The position numbers and the translations under genes are program-made. 64,000 nucleotides of DNA, from positions 3,719,445 to 3,783,444 of the forward strand of contig NC_015731.1 of assembly GCF_000219585.1 (NCBI RefSeq). The letters run 5' to 3'. The notes beneath the pieces are model-generated. The model was given only the letters and a program-made list of their open reading frames with translations, made no database searches and was not told the origin of the DNA. This document shows positions 1 through 9,195 of the stretch, one piece after another. The stretch comes from Nitrosomonas sp. Is79A3 (GTDB lineage Bacteria > Pseudomonadota > Gammaproteobacteria > Burkholderiales > Nitrosomonadaceae). Numbering within the stretch: position 1 is the stretch's first letter; each line of letters opens with the position of its first letter.

Positions 1-39
1 CGCTATTGTAGTAGCCTGTAATTACTATAGGAAAATCCC

Positions 40-1503
40 ATGCACACTACACGCCGCACCCATAATCTAGCCCTGCTAACGATAAGCTGCCTATTTCTTT
101 TTAGTAACACCAAGGTAATCGCCGCGGATACCGTTGAGCAATTGAGTACACTCAAAGAACAAAAATCCGTCGCAGTGACCATATACAACGACGACTTAGC
201 ACTGATCAAGGATTTACGGCAGGTTACCTTAGACAGCGGTAATTTTAATTTGGCGTGGCGTGATGTCAGTGCGCAAATGCGGCCAGAAACTGTACTGCTG
301 CGCAGTATCACCAACCCAGGCAGTGTGGAAGTATTGGAACAAAATTTTAACTTTGATTTGCTCACCCCGCAAAGTCTACTGAACAAATACATTGGTCAAA
401 CGGTATCGGTCGTTAAAAGCAATCCAGCGACTGGCGTTGAAAGCAAAGAAAATGCCATCGTACTCGCAGCCAGCAACGGCGTGGTGCTTAAAATGGCTGA
501 TCGCATCGAAACGGGCATGCCTGGTCGTATTACTTTTGATAATGTACCGAGCAATTTGCGTGATCGCCCTACACTGGTGATTGGCGGGGACAATAGCGGC
601 AAAGCTGCGCAAGATTTAGAGCTGAGTTACTTAACGGGCGGCTTATCCTGGAAAGCGGATTATGTTGCAGAACTGAATGATAAAGATGATCAACTGGATT
701 TATCCGGCTGGGTAACATTGATCAATACCAGCGGTACCAGCTTTCCCAATGCAAAATTACAATTAGTCGCGGGCGATATCAATCGGGTACAGCGAGAATT
801 TGCCGCACCCAGGGCACTGAGAGCCAAGATAATGACTGATGCCGCTGCGGCACCAATGCGCGAAGAAGCGCTGATGGAATACCATTTATATAGTCTGGAT
901 CGATTAACAACCATCGCCGAAAACCAAACAAAACAAGTTGCACTACTCAATGCTTCCGCCGTGCCTGCAAACAAAGAACTTGTACTGGCAGGCAGCGATT
1001 ACTATTATGCAGCCAGCTATGGTGATCTGGGGCAAAAAATGAAAGTGGATGTATTCGTACAGTTTGATAATAAAGAATCGGCCCGATTAGGCATGCCGTT
1101 GCCTAAAGGCATCATACGCGTATACAAGCGTGATAAAACCGGCAATGCGCAGTTTGTCGGTGAAGATCACATAGACCACACTGCTAAAAACGAGACTGTA
1201 CGCTTGAAACTGGGCAAATCGTTTGATGTGACTGCGGATAAAAAACAAACCGAGTTTAAACAATTAAGTACCGGCGGTGCCAGTGGCATTAATCGCTTTG
1301 AAAGTGCCTATGAAATCACACTTAAAAATGCTAAAAAGGAACTGGCCACAGTTGTTGTGCAAGAACCTATACCGGGTGATTGGAAAATAGTGGATGAAAG
1401 CCAGCCGCACAGCAAACCCGCCAGCAACACAGCTATGTGGAAAGTCAATGTACCTGCCGAAGGGTCAACAACGCTCAAATACCGTGTGCAGGTAAAATAT
1501 TGA
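40..1503 (+). CDS. Exported DUF4139 domain protein
   Basis: The 487-residue product starts with a typical signal peptide (basic MHTTRRTHN, hydrophobic LALLTISCLFLFS, cleavage near VIAADT), so it is predicted to be exported. The rest resembles the DUF4139 family: an N-terminal segment that starts with VAVTIYNDDLALIKD, a middle part with LSYLTGGLSWKADYVAEL, and a C-terminal beta-rich part ending in TTLKYRVQVKY. The LSYLTGGLSWKADY signature is the most recognisable part. Biochemical function of the family is not established. An AGGAAA ribosome site lies just upstream of the ATG. The gene is monocistronic as far as the window shows, because only 39 bases precede it and the next gene is 140 bp away. 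The family call is fairly secure; the function is unknown. Confidence 0.8.
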   Translation: MHTTRRTHNLALLTISCLFLFSNTKVIAADTVEQLSTLKEQKSVAVTIYNDDLALIKDLRQVTLDSGNFNLAWRDVSAQMRPETVLLRSITNPGSVEVLEQNFNFDLLTPQSLLNKYIGQTVSVVKSNPATGVESKENAIVLAASNGVVLKMADRIETGMPGRITFDNVPSNLRDRPTLVIGGDNSGKAAQDLELSYLTGGLSWKADYVAELNDKDDQLDLSGWVTLINTSGTSFPNAKLQLVAGDINRVQREFAAPRALRAKIMTDAAAAPMREEALMEYHLYSLDRLTTIAENQTKQVALLNASAVPANKELVLAGSDYYYAASYGDLGQKMKVDVFVQFDNKESARLGMPLPKGIIRVYKRDKTGNAQFVGEDHIDHTAKNETVRLKLGKSFDVTADKKQTEFKQLSTGGASGINRFESAYEITLKNAKKELATVVVQEPIPGDWKIVDESQPHSKPASNTAMWKVNVPAEGSTTLKYRVQVKY

Positions 1504-1643
1504 TACACGCACACGATTTTCTGCTTTCCAGAAATCTGTTGTCAAGAATAATACATACAAGAATTATTGTAATAATCTAAGATACATCTTGGCTGCAAAC
1601 TTAATACGGGATTCATTTGTTATCTTTTAACAAATAAGACTAT

Positions 1644-2789
1644 ATGATTAAACTTATAGATCAATTAGAAGTATTTCCATGGAATAAAAATTTTGAAACA
1701 GGGATAGAAATAATCGATGAGCAACACCAAAAACTTATTTCGCTGTTAAATGAACTCGCTGGAGCCTTAGTGCGCGGGAACCAGCTTGAAATAAATTATT
1801 TTTTTGATGCATTGGCAAAATATGCTGAATTTCATTTTCAAACTGAAGAAGCTATCTGGGTGGAATATTTCGGTGATGATTCCTGGCTATTATCTCACCA
1901 ATTAAACCATTCCTCTTTCTTACCTAAAGTAATAGAAATCAAAGAGGGGGAGACTAATAAGCCCCGTAATGAGATTATTGAAAGTATTATTCTATTCCTC
2001 ATTCGCTGGCTGGCCTTCCATATCCTGGATAATGATAAACGAATGGCTTTTGTCGTTCAAAATGTTAATAAAGGGCTGTCTTTCGAGGAAGCAAAAATCG
2101 TTTCAGATAAGAATATGAGCGGTTCGATCAGAGTGCTCATCGAGACTGTTATGAGTATGTACGATAGTTTATCTTCAAGAACGCTGATTTTAATGCGTGA
2201 AAGCCATGAGCGCAAAAAAATTGAAGAAGAACTTCATAAAGCCAATAAGCAGCTGCGGAAAGCCAATTTGAGGTTAGAGGCGCTAGCCATGACCGATCAG
2301 CTAACAGGCCTATTTAATCGCCGCCATTTTAAGAATGTATTCACACGTGAGCTCAAAAGGGCTTGCCGGCACAATATTTGCCTTGCTCTTATCATAATTG
2401 ATATCGATTTCTTCAAAAAAATTAATGATAACTATGGCCACAGCGAAGGTGATCGAGTATTAGTCCAAGTAAGCCGCAAATTAAAAGATCTTTGCCAACG
2501 TCCCGGTGACTATGCTTTTCGCCTCGGCGGGGAAGAATTCGGTGTATTAGCGGCTAACCTGGATTATCAAGGGACCGTGGAATTTGCTGAGATCATCAGA
2601 AAGGGTATAGAAGATCTGAACATTCAAAATGGTAATAGCGATAGCGTTAAACATTTGACAGTTTCTATCGGCACAATTACTAAGGTGCCTGATGAAACAG
2701 ATACCGTTGACAATTATATGGCCCTCGCTGATGCGCGCTTATATAAGGCAAAAGAACTGGGACGCAATCAAGCCGTTACCGGCGAATAA
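1644..2789 (+). CDS. Bacteriohemerythrin-GGDEF diguanylate cyclase
   Basis: This 381-residue cytoplasmic protein joins a hemerythrin-like domain (about residues 12-145) to a GGDEF domain (about 215-381). The hemerythrin part has the di-iron ligand pattern: H28 in DEQHQ, H64 and E68 in HFQTEE, further His in HQLNH, and HILDND near the end. A short coiled coil (residues 185-212) links it to the cyclase, which has DQLTGLFNRR and the active-site motif GGEEF. RPGD sits five residues before GGEEF, which matches the inhibitory c-di-GMP site. It should therefore make c-di-GMP from GTP, with O2 or redox state sensed at the di-iron centre and product inhibition (family-based inference). No signal peptide or membrane segment is visible. 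It stands alone, between unrelated genes. Confidence 0.9.
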   Translation: MIKLIDQLEVFPWNKNFETGIEIIDEQHQKLISLLNELAGALVRGNQLEINYFFDALAKYAEFHFQTEEAIWVEYFGDDSWLLSHQLNHSSFLPKVIEIKEGETNKPRNEIIESIILFLIRWLAFHILDNDKRMAFVVQNVNKGLSFEEAKIVSDKNMSGSIRVLIETVMSMYDSLSSRTLILMRESHERKKIEEELHKANKQLRKANLRLEALAMTDQLTGLFNRRHFKNVFTRELKRACRHNICLALIIIDIDFFKKINDNYGHSEGDRVLVQVSRKLKDLCQRPGDYAFRLGGEEFGVLAANLDYQGTVEFAEIIRKGIEDLNIQNGNSDSVKHLTVSIGTITKVPDETDTVDNYMALADARLYKAKELGRNQAVTGE

Positions 2790-2841
2790 TTTTTTATCAG
2801 AAGTGATAAGATCTTTTCAGGGGCATGATCATTGATTGCAT

Positions 2842-3864
2842 TCAGATTGCAGCAGTATTTTTATTCACACCGCTTAATTTGATTAAAGTAATACCTAACA
2901 GCCCGCCTGTCGCATCAATAAAAAAATCGGTGACAAGCGGCGACCGCCCGTCAATATAGAGTTGCACGAACTCAGTGCTACCGGCCAGCATAAGCATGAT
3001 AGCCGCCACTTGGAAAACAGGTTTCTCTGTCATCATTAGACACAGGACCAGGCCAAACAAGAAAAAAAAGCAGAAATGCCAGACTTTGGATAAATCCCAT
3101 GGAATAGCAGTTTTAAATGATTCGCTTTCCGCATCAATCTGAATTTTAACTTCATCGGAAACCTGGTTTTTCAAATCACCCGGCAGAGATATCCCGGCGA
3201 TAATGGCGATGAAGGTAATTAGCAACAATGCACGGAAGAGAACAGTTTTCCCGCGTATGAAAAGACATGAGCCCGCCAGCAGCAGGAAAAAAGCACCCCA
3301 TGCAAAAAGAATACTAGCTCTTGCCCATATATATGCTTGATTCACATGGACAGGATAAATCTGTAAATTTTTTATCTGAAATAAGCCAGTAGATTTGCTC
3401 AGTTGAGCAAACAATCGGATGCTTTTGGTTTCCGGGGAAATGGTAAAAGCTGTGCGGTAATGCTTCCAATCAGCGGTTCCAATCAAGGCGACTACTGTAT
3501 GCGGGCGACCCCATCGGCCTTTTTCCCCGTCATTTTGTTCCAGAAAAATTCTGGCCAAGTTCCATGATTTTTCGCCCGCCACTACATCAGTAACTTTCAC
3601 ATCAGCGGATACGAGTAAGGTAGTGCCAGGATTAACCAGCGGAAGATCTTGATGAATGCTGACACCTGTTTTTGCATCATTGGCTGAAAGGATCAACCCG
3701 TTTTCCGTGATATCAACCCGGTTGCTTTCTGATGTTTTGAATTTCCAGTGGGTGGTTAATAGCTCAGATCCGGCCTGTTCGTACTGGTTAATCCAGGTAT
3801 AGGAAATTAGAGTTGCAGCGGCCAGAAGAATGAAAAGAAAGCAATTTGTTTTTAGCAAAGGCAT
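2842..3864 (-). CDS. VanZ-like membrane protein with exported N-terminal domain
   Basis: The 340-residue product starts with a membrane anchor (NCFLFILLAAATLISYTWI). A predicted periplasmic beta-rich domain of about 150 residues follows, reminiscent of carbohydrate-binding modules (SVSIHQDLPL-like strands, GTADWKHYRTAF). After that come several membrane segments from about residue 180 to the end. The C-terminal part (KVWHFCFFFLFGLVL, EFVQLYIDGRSPLVTDFFIDATGG) matches the VanZ-like family, best known from teicoplanin resistance but widespread with no proven general role. An envelope function is likely, the substrate unknown. It converges with the hemerythrin-GGDEF gene. Confidence 0.75.
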   Translation of the reverse strand: MPLLKTNCFLFILLAAATLISYTWINQYEQAGSELLTTHWKFKTSESNRVDITENGLILSANDAKTGVSIHQDLPLVNPGTTLLVSADVKVTDVVAGEKSWNLARIFLEQNDGEKGRWGRPHTVVALIGTADWKHYRTAFTISPETKSIRLFAQLSKSTGLFQIKNLQIYPVHVNQAYIWARASILFAWGAFFLLLAGSCLFIRGKTVLFRALLLITFIAIIAGISLPGDLKNQVSDEVKIQIDAESESFKTAIPWDLSKVWHFCFFFLFGLVLCLMMTEKPVFQVAAIMLMLAGSTEFVQLYIDGRSPLVTDFFIDATGGLLGITLIKLSGVNKNTAAI

Positions 3865-4049
3865 AGATAGATACCGGCACGTAGCAAACTCAGCGCTGCT
3901 GCGAAGTTTTTGGAGTTAGGAAATATAAACACTGTTTTTCATCTAACCGGCACGCTGTAAGGATCAAATCCTTCTTCAATTTGTTCTCATGGATTTTTTT
4001 ATGCCCGGAGTTAAGGTTATTTTTACGTTATCTCTGGTCCCGGATCTTC

Positions 4050-4124
4050 CTAGAAATATTGAACCATTAAGGTGATATATCCAGCTGCAAAAATAACCAG
4101 AGCAATAATAACAAGCTTTTTCAT
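4050..4124 (-). CDS. Possible 24-residue single-pass membrane peptide
   Basis: A 24-codon reading frame starts with ATG at 4124 and stops with TAG at 4050. The peptide begins MKKLVIIALVIFAAGYI and is almost entirely hydrophobic after two lysines, like a small inner-membrane peptide. A strong ribosome site (AAAGGGG) lies about eight bases upstream of the ATG, which is the main argument that it is translated. It sits in an otherwise empty 362-bp gap between the DNA glycosylase-like gene and the VanZ-like gene, all on the minus strand. A larger overlapping frame at 3976-4197 has no such ribosome site. No family is recognised. Confidence 0.4.
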   Translation of the reverse strand: MKKLVIIALVIFAAGYITLMVQYF

Positions 4125-4226
4125 CGAATTGACCCCTTTCAGTTAAATATCGAATAGTCTCAGCGGACTGACACAACATAAGTAAAACGCATCCCATGCA
4201 TTGCCGTCAAGTATCTTTGCGGAGTT

Positions 4227-4757
4227 CTATTTTTGGAATGGCTGATCTGATCCAAACGCCGAGTGAATCATTTCATGCCATATTTTGCATTTATCTTCAA
4301 AAGACAATCGGGCATTGGCAGGGCTTGTGGAAGGCAAGCGAGTAAATCTCAGCAAGCCCAAGTCATTTGCTTGTAAGACATGGCGCTTAAAACAAGCTTC
4401 CGCTTTCCCGCCGTTAAAAAACACATGGGTAATATTACTGTGCGAAGAAAAAAAAGATTGAAAATCATTGATTGTTTGCGTATCCGCCTCAATACTTGAA
4501 TCCAGGCTTCCTATGCGATGACAGGATCTGAGCACATCCCATAAGGCTATCTGCGATGATTTTAGCGCCGTAATCTTCTCTGCGTACGATACATCCGGAT
4601 TGAATTGCAGCAATTGCGCCATGATCGGCCAGAAGGCGTTTCGGGGATGTGCATAATATTGGTTTGCCGCTAATGAAGCCTGTCCCGGCATACTGCCCAG
4701 TATCAGAATTTTCGCATGGTTGTCGACGATGGGTTGAAAACTATAGAGGGTCGACAT
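4227..4757 (-). CDS. DNA-deoxyinosine / uracil-DNA glycosylase family protein
   Basis: The 176-residue product has the uracil-DNA glycosylase-superfamily opening motif ILGSMPGQASLAANQYYAHP, followed by NAFWPIM and, near the end, LPSTSPANARLSF. GSMPG with N-x-YYAHPRNxFW is typical of the small DNA-deoxyinosine glycosylase group (UDG family 6-like), which removes hypoxanthine or uracil from DNA in base-excision repair. The window shows the family, not the base specificity. It starts 12 bp after the phosphoglycerate mutase stop on the same strand and is probably co-transcribed. Confidence 0.8.
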   Translation of the reverse strand: MSTLYSFQPIVDNHAKILILGSMPGQASLAANQYYAHPRNAFWPIMAQLLQFNPDVSYAEKITALKSSQIALWDVLRSCHRIGSLDSSIEADTQTINDFQSFFSSHSNITHVFFNGGKAEACFKRHVLQANDLGLLRFTRLPSTSPANARLSFEDKCKIWHEMIHSAFGSDQPFQK

Positions 4758-4769
4758 GCTGCAGGTAGA

Positions 4770-5510
4770 TTATTTGAGATGGTCCACGTAGTAATGCCGA
4801 ATAGCGTTGTATTGCTGATCCAGTTCGTAAACCAAAGGCCGGCCGGTGGCCAGTGATAATTTCATGACCTGTCTGGGGGTGAGTTGATCCAATAGCATCA
4901 TTAACGTGCGCAGGGTATTTTTGTGGGAAACGATGAGTATTCGCCTCCCTTGTTGTATTTCCGGTTGGATGGTCTTCTTCCAGTAAGGCTGAAAGCGCGC
5001 GAGGGTTTGTTGCATACTCTCCCCCAGAGGCAGCTCATCTTTATTAATGCCGGTGTAGCCGGGTTGATTTCCAGGGAATCGTGGATCTTGGGAATCCAGA
5101 TACGGAGGTGCAGCATCAAATTTAATTTGGCAGCCTAGGATGGGCCAGATACCAAATTTCTTGATGGCTTGCCAACGCGCCATGCCTTCCAGTGCGCCAT
5201 AATGACGTTCGTTCAATCGCCAGCTTTCATGAACCGGTATTTCATTTAACTGCATTGAAGCCAAAACGATCCGTGATGTGGTTCTCGCGCGTTGCAATGT
5301 AGAGGAAAAACACAGATCAAATGTAAAGCCCGCCTGCTTCAGCAAATAAGCGGCCTGCTCAGCTTCTTTTTCACCCTTGGGACTCAAAGGAACATCACTC
5401 CAGCCGGTAAAAATCTTATCGCGATTCCAGATACTTTGGCCATGGCGCAGCAGGACAAGTTGCGTGACCTTTTTCTGCGCGCTTGCTGGTGAAGTAATGG
5501 CTCGAAGCAT
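4770..5510 (-). CDS. gpmA: 2,3-bisphosphoglycerate-dependent phosphoglycerate mutase
   Basis: This is a histidine phosphatase-superfamily enzyme of 246 residues. The [12 protein letters not shown] motif carries the phosphorylated histidine. [17 protein letters not shown] is the classic phosphoglycerate mutase follow-up, [10 protein letters not shown] holds a substrate-binding stretch, and [13 protein letters not shown] carries the second catalytic histidine. It interconverts 3- and 2-phosphoglycerate in glycolysis and gluconeogenesis in the cytoplasm. Length and motifs fit the cofactor-dependent type. The gene lies 5 bp downstream of the desaturase gene and is likely in the same leftward transcript. 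The first 15 residues before the conserved strand are not conserved, so a slightly later start is possible. Confidence 0.92.
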   Translation of the reverse strand: MLRAITSPASAQKKVTQLVLLRHGQSIWNRDKIFTGWSDVPLSPKGEKEAEQAAYLLKQAGFTFDLCFSSTLQRARTTSRIVLASMQLNEIPVHESWRLNERHYGALEGMARWQAIKKFGIWPILGCQIKFDAAPPYLDSQDPRFPGNQPGYTGINKDELPLGESMQQTLARFQPYWKKTIQPEIQQGRRILIVSHKNTLRTLMMLLDQLTPRQVMKLSLATGRPLVYELDQQYNAIRHYYVDHLK

Positions 5511-5515
5511 TACGG

Positions 5516-6580
5516 TTATTGGCGTTGGGTGGTATCCGACACGGATGATGATTCATGCCAGATGCGCCTGAGTGCATCCCACAAACCGCTACGTATGGTT
5601 TTAATGTATTGCGAATTGTCGGTCAAACCATTGACCAAACGGCGTTGTGCTTTGCCCAGATTATGATAGGGCATGCTCATGAAAAGATGGTGTGTGGCAT
5701 GGTAACGCAGCCCGACCGGTGCCCAGAGCGGTGTAATCAGAAAATTTCCGGGTATGTTGATAGAATCCAGGTACTGCTCAGCCAGTGTCATTTTACGGTC
5801 GCCGGGATTACGATAGGCATGGGCAGCCAGCGTGCGCAGTGAATTGAGGAAGAAAACGGTTACGGCAACCAGATACCAGAGTATCAACAGTGAATAGGGC
5901 AGTACGTCCAGCACAACCAGCGTAATAATAACCGCACCAAGCAAACAAGCAGCGATTTCCTGCTGGCGCCAATTCAGATCATTGCGAATCGCATCAGCAG
6001 CGCGCCGGTAGTTGGGGTCAATCGTGAGTGACGAAGCGCGTTCCCAGACGATCCTGCGTAATGGTGGAATCAAGTAACACAAGGGTGTCAGCACTACGAA
6101 CCGCGCCAACAGAAAGACCGGTATTAAAAAGGACAATAAGACATAAGCAACCATTTCTGCGGGTCTGCGCGTTGCAAACGGAAGGTATTCGCCATCCGCG
6201 CTGGTGCCGTAGACATCCGGCTTATGATGATCATTATGCACACCGTCATAGGTAAACGACGGGATCATGAACGGCACGCCGCAGAGGATATTCCACGCCA
6301 GACGAAAGTTCGTGAATGAGCCTTTCTTTAAATGCGCCAGTTCATGCACAAAAATGGCCGAGCGATACAACGCCAGCACTGCCACAACAAATCCGCTCAG
6401 TTGCCAGAGCGAAAACGCCGGTGACAACAATGTGGTGAAAAAAGCAGCCCAGCCCAAGGTAATATGAAACAGAAAATCAGTCCAATAAATCCACGGAATC
6501 GGCGTCATCAGGTCGCGTACCAAATGATGGGCTTCACGGAGTGGAAATTCTTTAATGTAGGGTGGTTTTTCTTCAGTCAC
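5516..6580 (-). CDS. Membrane fatty acid desaturase
   Basis: The 354-residue membrane protein has the three histidine boxes of integral-membrane di-iron desaturases: HELAH (about residue 94), HNDHH (about 126) and HATHH (about 303), with hydrophobic segments between them. It probably introduces a double bond into membrane acyl chains using O2; acyl position and carrier cannot be told from sequence. The start is a GTG at 6580 with no strong ribosome site. It lies 22 bp downstream of the HIT gene and 5 bp upstream of the phosphoglycerate mutase gene, in a compact leftward gene group. Confidence 0.88.
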   Translation of the reverse strand: MTEEKPPYIKEFPLREAHHLVRDLMTPIPWIYWTDFLFHITLGWAAFFTTLLSPAFSLWQLSGFVVAVLALYRSAIFVHELAHLKKGSFTNFRLAWNILCGVPFMIPSFTYDGVHNDHHKPDVYGTSADGEYLPFATRRPAEMVAYVLLSFLIPVFLLARFVVLTPLCYLIPPLRRIVWERASSLTIDPNYRRAADAIRNDLNWRQQEIAACLLGAVIITLVVLDVLPYSLLILWYLVAVTVFFLNSLRTLAAHAYRNPGDRKMTLAEQYLDSINIPGNFLITPLWAPVGLRYHATHHLFMSMPYHNLGKAQRRLVNGLTDNSQYIKTIRSGLWDALRRIWHESSSVSDTTQRQ

Positions 6581-6602
6581 TTGGCGACTCGTATCATTTC
6601 AC

Positions 6603-7064
6603 TTAAGACCAGCAGGATTGAATGTAATTCATAATGCGCTGATTGATCGCCGCATCGGTTTTGTTGATTTGCCCCAGGTTCGGCATGGTCGGCCAGCCTG
6701 CATCGATAAATTCCATATCCGCAAACTGCCTGGGCTGTGCATAACGCGGAATAACGTGAAAATGCACATCCGGATCGACCATCATCAGCATCAGATAGTT
6801 GATTTTGTCATATTGAAACGCTTTAGTCAGCGCGGATTCAATATGCCCGGTGATGGTATGGAGTTCCGTAAAACTCGCTGGACTGAGTTGTGAAAAGGCT
6901 TCAGCAGGTTCATGCGCGGCTAAAACCAGCGCGCCGAGCGTCGCTTGCGCCGGGCGCAGCATCACCGACCAGTATTGATATTGCCGAATAATCGTCTGCG
7001 GCGCGCCAAATTTGCGCATGGTGGCATTCAGGCTTGTGGATTCCGGTGTCGCTGGTTTGTTCAT
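6603..7064 (-). CDS. HIT family nucleotide-binding protein
   Basis: The 153-residue product shows the HIT signature near residue 120 (PDVHFHVIPRY). The usual pattern is H-x-H-x-H; here the first histidine is replaced by aspartate, while the middle, nucleophilic histidine and the last one are kept. The family hydrolyses or transfers nucleoside monophosphates from dinucleotides or AMP conjugates. Its start overlaps the stop of the upstream nucleotidyltransferase by four bases (ATGA), which suggests translational coupling and related roles, for example a nucleotidyl-transfer pathway (inference). Confidence 0.82.
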   Translation of the reverse strand: MNKPATPESTSLNATMRKFGAPQTIIRQYQYWSVMLRPAQATLGALVLAAHEPAEAFSQLSPASFTELHTITGHIESALTKAFQYDKINYLMLMMVDPDVHFHVIPRYAQPRQFADMEFIDAGWPTMPNLGQINKTDAAINQRIMNYIQSCWS

Positions 7065-7831
7065 GATGGATTTTCATCAAAGATGATGCCTGCTTTGGCC
7101 AAGTCTTCTATGAAATCGATTTCACACCAGCGAAACCCTTTCACCGAACAGGAATTCACCAGATGCTGCTTGGCAAGCCGATCAATAATCGACAAATACC
7201 ATGATTTCAATTCTGCCGGATGACGCAATGCCGATTCGACGGCTTGACTAAAGCGCTCTGGACCCTGTTCGCGAAAGTAAATCAAGCCAATGGATTCCGC
7301 ATCCACCTGATGCGGGGGAATTATTTTGCTGACCTGTTTCACCCATCCGTCCGTATCCAATTGCACTTTCATATCGTCGGCATCGTAAGCGTTTTTATAA
7401 TCCACGCTGAGTGTAATGGGCGCCGGTTTTGAATTCAAGACCTGCGCGATGAGCGCGGCTTCGATCACGGTATCACCGTTCAGAATCAGAAAATCGCCCG
7501 TCATCTCACCGCGCGCAATCCAGCAACTCGCCAGATTATCCGCCACTTCAAAAAATGGATTGAACAGTATTTTAATCTTGGGATGATTCGCATAACGCTG
7601 TTGTAACAGCGTTTCAATCAAACCCACCTGAAAACCCGCGACTATCGTGATTTCCTCAATGCCCACCGTCAGCAACGCATCAATCTGCCACGCCAGCACG
7701 GGTTTATCGGCAACCGGCAACAGGCACTTCGGCGTACTTTCGGTCAGCGGCAACAACCGCCGCCCCTGCCCTGCGCTGAGAATGATGGCCTTGGTGTGTC
7801 TGGCCGGTCGTGTGATGGGATTATTCGTCAT
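7061..7831 (-). CDS. LicC-like NTP transferase (sugar/choline-phosphate nucleotidyltransferase)
   Basis: This 256-residue Rossmann-like nucleotidyltransferase begins with the NTP-binding motif ILSAGQGRRLLPLT and PKCLLPV, followed by ILNGDTVI, where the Asp binds metal. The small size, NPFFEVADNLASCW and the C-terminal WCEIDFIEDLAKA are closest in style to LicC-type phosphocholine or aminoethylphosphonate cytidylyltransferases rather than long sugar-nucleotide synthases (by eye). The substrate is not determinable here. It is coupled by a 4-base overlap to the HIT gene and lies 24 bp downstream of the cysteine desulfurase gene. Confidence 0.78.
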   Translation of the reverse strand: MTNNPITRPARHTKAIILSAGQGRRLLPLTESTPKCLLPVADKPVLAWQIDALLTVGIEEITIVAGFQVGLIETLLQQRYANHPKIKILFNPFFEVADNLASCWIARGEMTGDFLILNGDTVIEAALIAQVLNSKPAPITLSVDYKNAYDADDMKVQLDTDGWVKQVSKIIPPHQVDAESIGLIYFREQGPERFSQAVESALRHPAELKSWYLSIIDRLAKQHLVNSCSVKGFRWCEIDFIEDLAKAGIIFDENPS

Positions 7832-7855
7832 AGATGGATTGATTATAGGGCACTT

Positions 7856-9013
7856 TTAGATGGAAAGACTGCTGATCTGCCGTAATTCTGCAACAATGCG
7901 TTGGATTGCGCGCAGAAAATCCTCGACTTGCTCACCGGTATTGCTACTACCCAGACTGATGCGCACTGCGCAACGCGCGAGCATCGGATCAACCTGCATC
8001 GCGCTCAATACATGGCTTTGCCCCGGATTGACGCTGGAACAAGCCGCCCCGGCAGCGACAGCAAAACCGGCTTTATCCAGTTTAACCACCAACGTGTCGC
8101 CTTCGATATCCGGCAAGGCAAAATAACATGTGTTCGGAATGCGTGCCGCCCCGGCGCCGAAAATCACCGCACCCATACCAACCAGCCCTTTTTCCAGATG
8201 ATTCCGCAGTTGCGAAATTGGCTGCACGGTTTCTGCCAAGCGAGATCGGGCTAATTCGCAGGCAACACCAAAACCCACAATCGCAGGCACATTCTCGGTA
8301 CCGGAACGCAACCCGTTTTCATGCCCGCCGCCATAGATCAGCGGTTTTAATAACAACCGTTTGTCCACAATCAAAGCCGCCGCGCCTTTGGGCCCACAAA
8401 TCTTGTGTGCCGACAAGGTCATCGCATGCACTTTCAGCGCGGCAAAATCCACCGGGATTTTCCCCAATCCCTGAATGGCATCGGTATGCATGACTGCACC
8501 CTGCGAGCGCGCCAGCTCAGCGATGCTTGCGACATCTTGAATCACGCCGGTTTCATTATTCGCCAGCATCACAGAAACCAATCCCGGTTTATGTTCACGC
8601 ATGGCGTTACCGGCCGCATCCAAATCAACCTGCCCCGATGGATTCACCGCTAATTGATGCACTGCCCACGCATCACAACTACGACGTGCCAGCGCTTGCG
8701 CCGGTTTCAATACACAAGGATGCTCAATCGCACTGATAAAAAGATTCCCCGGCTTCAAACTATCCGCCGCGCCGCGAATAAACAGGTTATTGGCTTCCGA
8801 GCCACCACTGGTAAAAATCACCTGCACCGGCTGCACTCCCACCGCATCCGCGACTTGTTTACGCGCCTTATCAATCGCCCGCCGGGCGGTAATGCCATAA
8901 CTGTGGCGGCTGGAGGCATTGCCGAATTCCTGCTGGAAATACGGCAGCATCGCTTCCAGCACCGCATCATCAATGCGCGTGGTGGCATTGTGGTCGAAAT
9001 AGACGGGTTCCAT
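7856..9013 (-). CDS. Cysteine desulfurase (NifS/IscS-like)
   Basis: This is a PLP-dependent class V aminotransferase-fold enzyme of about 385 residues. Visible are the N-terminal YFDHNATT motif, the substrate-binding SGGSEANN, the PLP lysine in SAHKICGPKG, and the active-site cysteine in GAACSSVNPGQSHVL. It takes sulfur from cysteine as a persulfide for Fe-S cluster or thio-cofactor assembly. The chosen start is MEPVYFDHN because family members begin there; an in-frame ATG six codons upstream (9031) is possible and neither has a clear ribosome site. No iscU/iscA or regulator genes are adjacent, so this is a stand-alone copy and its sulfur acceptor is unknown. Confidence 0.9.
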   Translation of the reverse strand: MEPVYFDHNATTRIDDAVLEAMLPYFQQEFGNASSRHSYGITARRAIDKARKQVADAVGVQPVQVIFTSGGSEANNLFIRGAADSLKPGNLFISAIEHPCVLKPAQALARRSCDAWAVHQLAVNPSGQVDLDAAGNAMREHKPGLVSVMLANNETGVIQDVASIAELARSQGAVMHTDAIQGLGKIPVDFAALKVHAMTLSAHKICGPKGAAALIVDKRLLLKPLIYGGGHENGLRSGTENVPAIVGFGVACELARSRLAETVQPISQLRNHLEKGLVGMGAVIFGAGAARIPNTCYFALPDIEGDTLVVKLDKAGFAVAAGAACSSVNPGQSHVLSAMQVDPMLARCAVRISLGSSNTGEQVEDFLRAIQRIVAELRQISSLSI

Positions 9014-9195
9014 TAATCTTGTGTGATCCATTGATAGAGGACAGTATGATAATACTTATCGTGTAAGCATAGGGAATGCTGGGAAATTATAAACGAATAA
9101 TGATGCGAAGGAATGTGCCAGCTTACTAGGAATATTTCTGAATAGCGGGTTATATTATGGTTAAATATAACCAGATAGCGTATCGGAGTTATGGC

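Noticed and set aside
2795..2830. TTATCA/TGATAA hairpin between the GGDEF and VanZ-like genes as a terminator
   Set aside because: Short, weak stem with T bases on the wrong side for the plus strand; not convincing.
3976..4197. 73-codon frame on the minus strand in the gap before the VanZ-like gene
   Set aside because: No ribosome site, no family, unusual composition; the 24-codon frame inside the same region is better supported.
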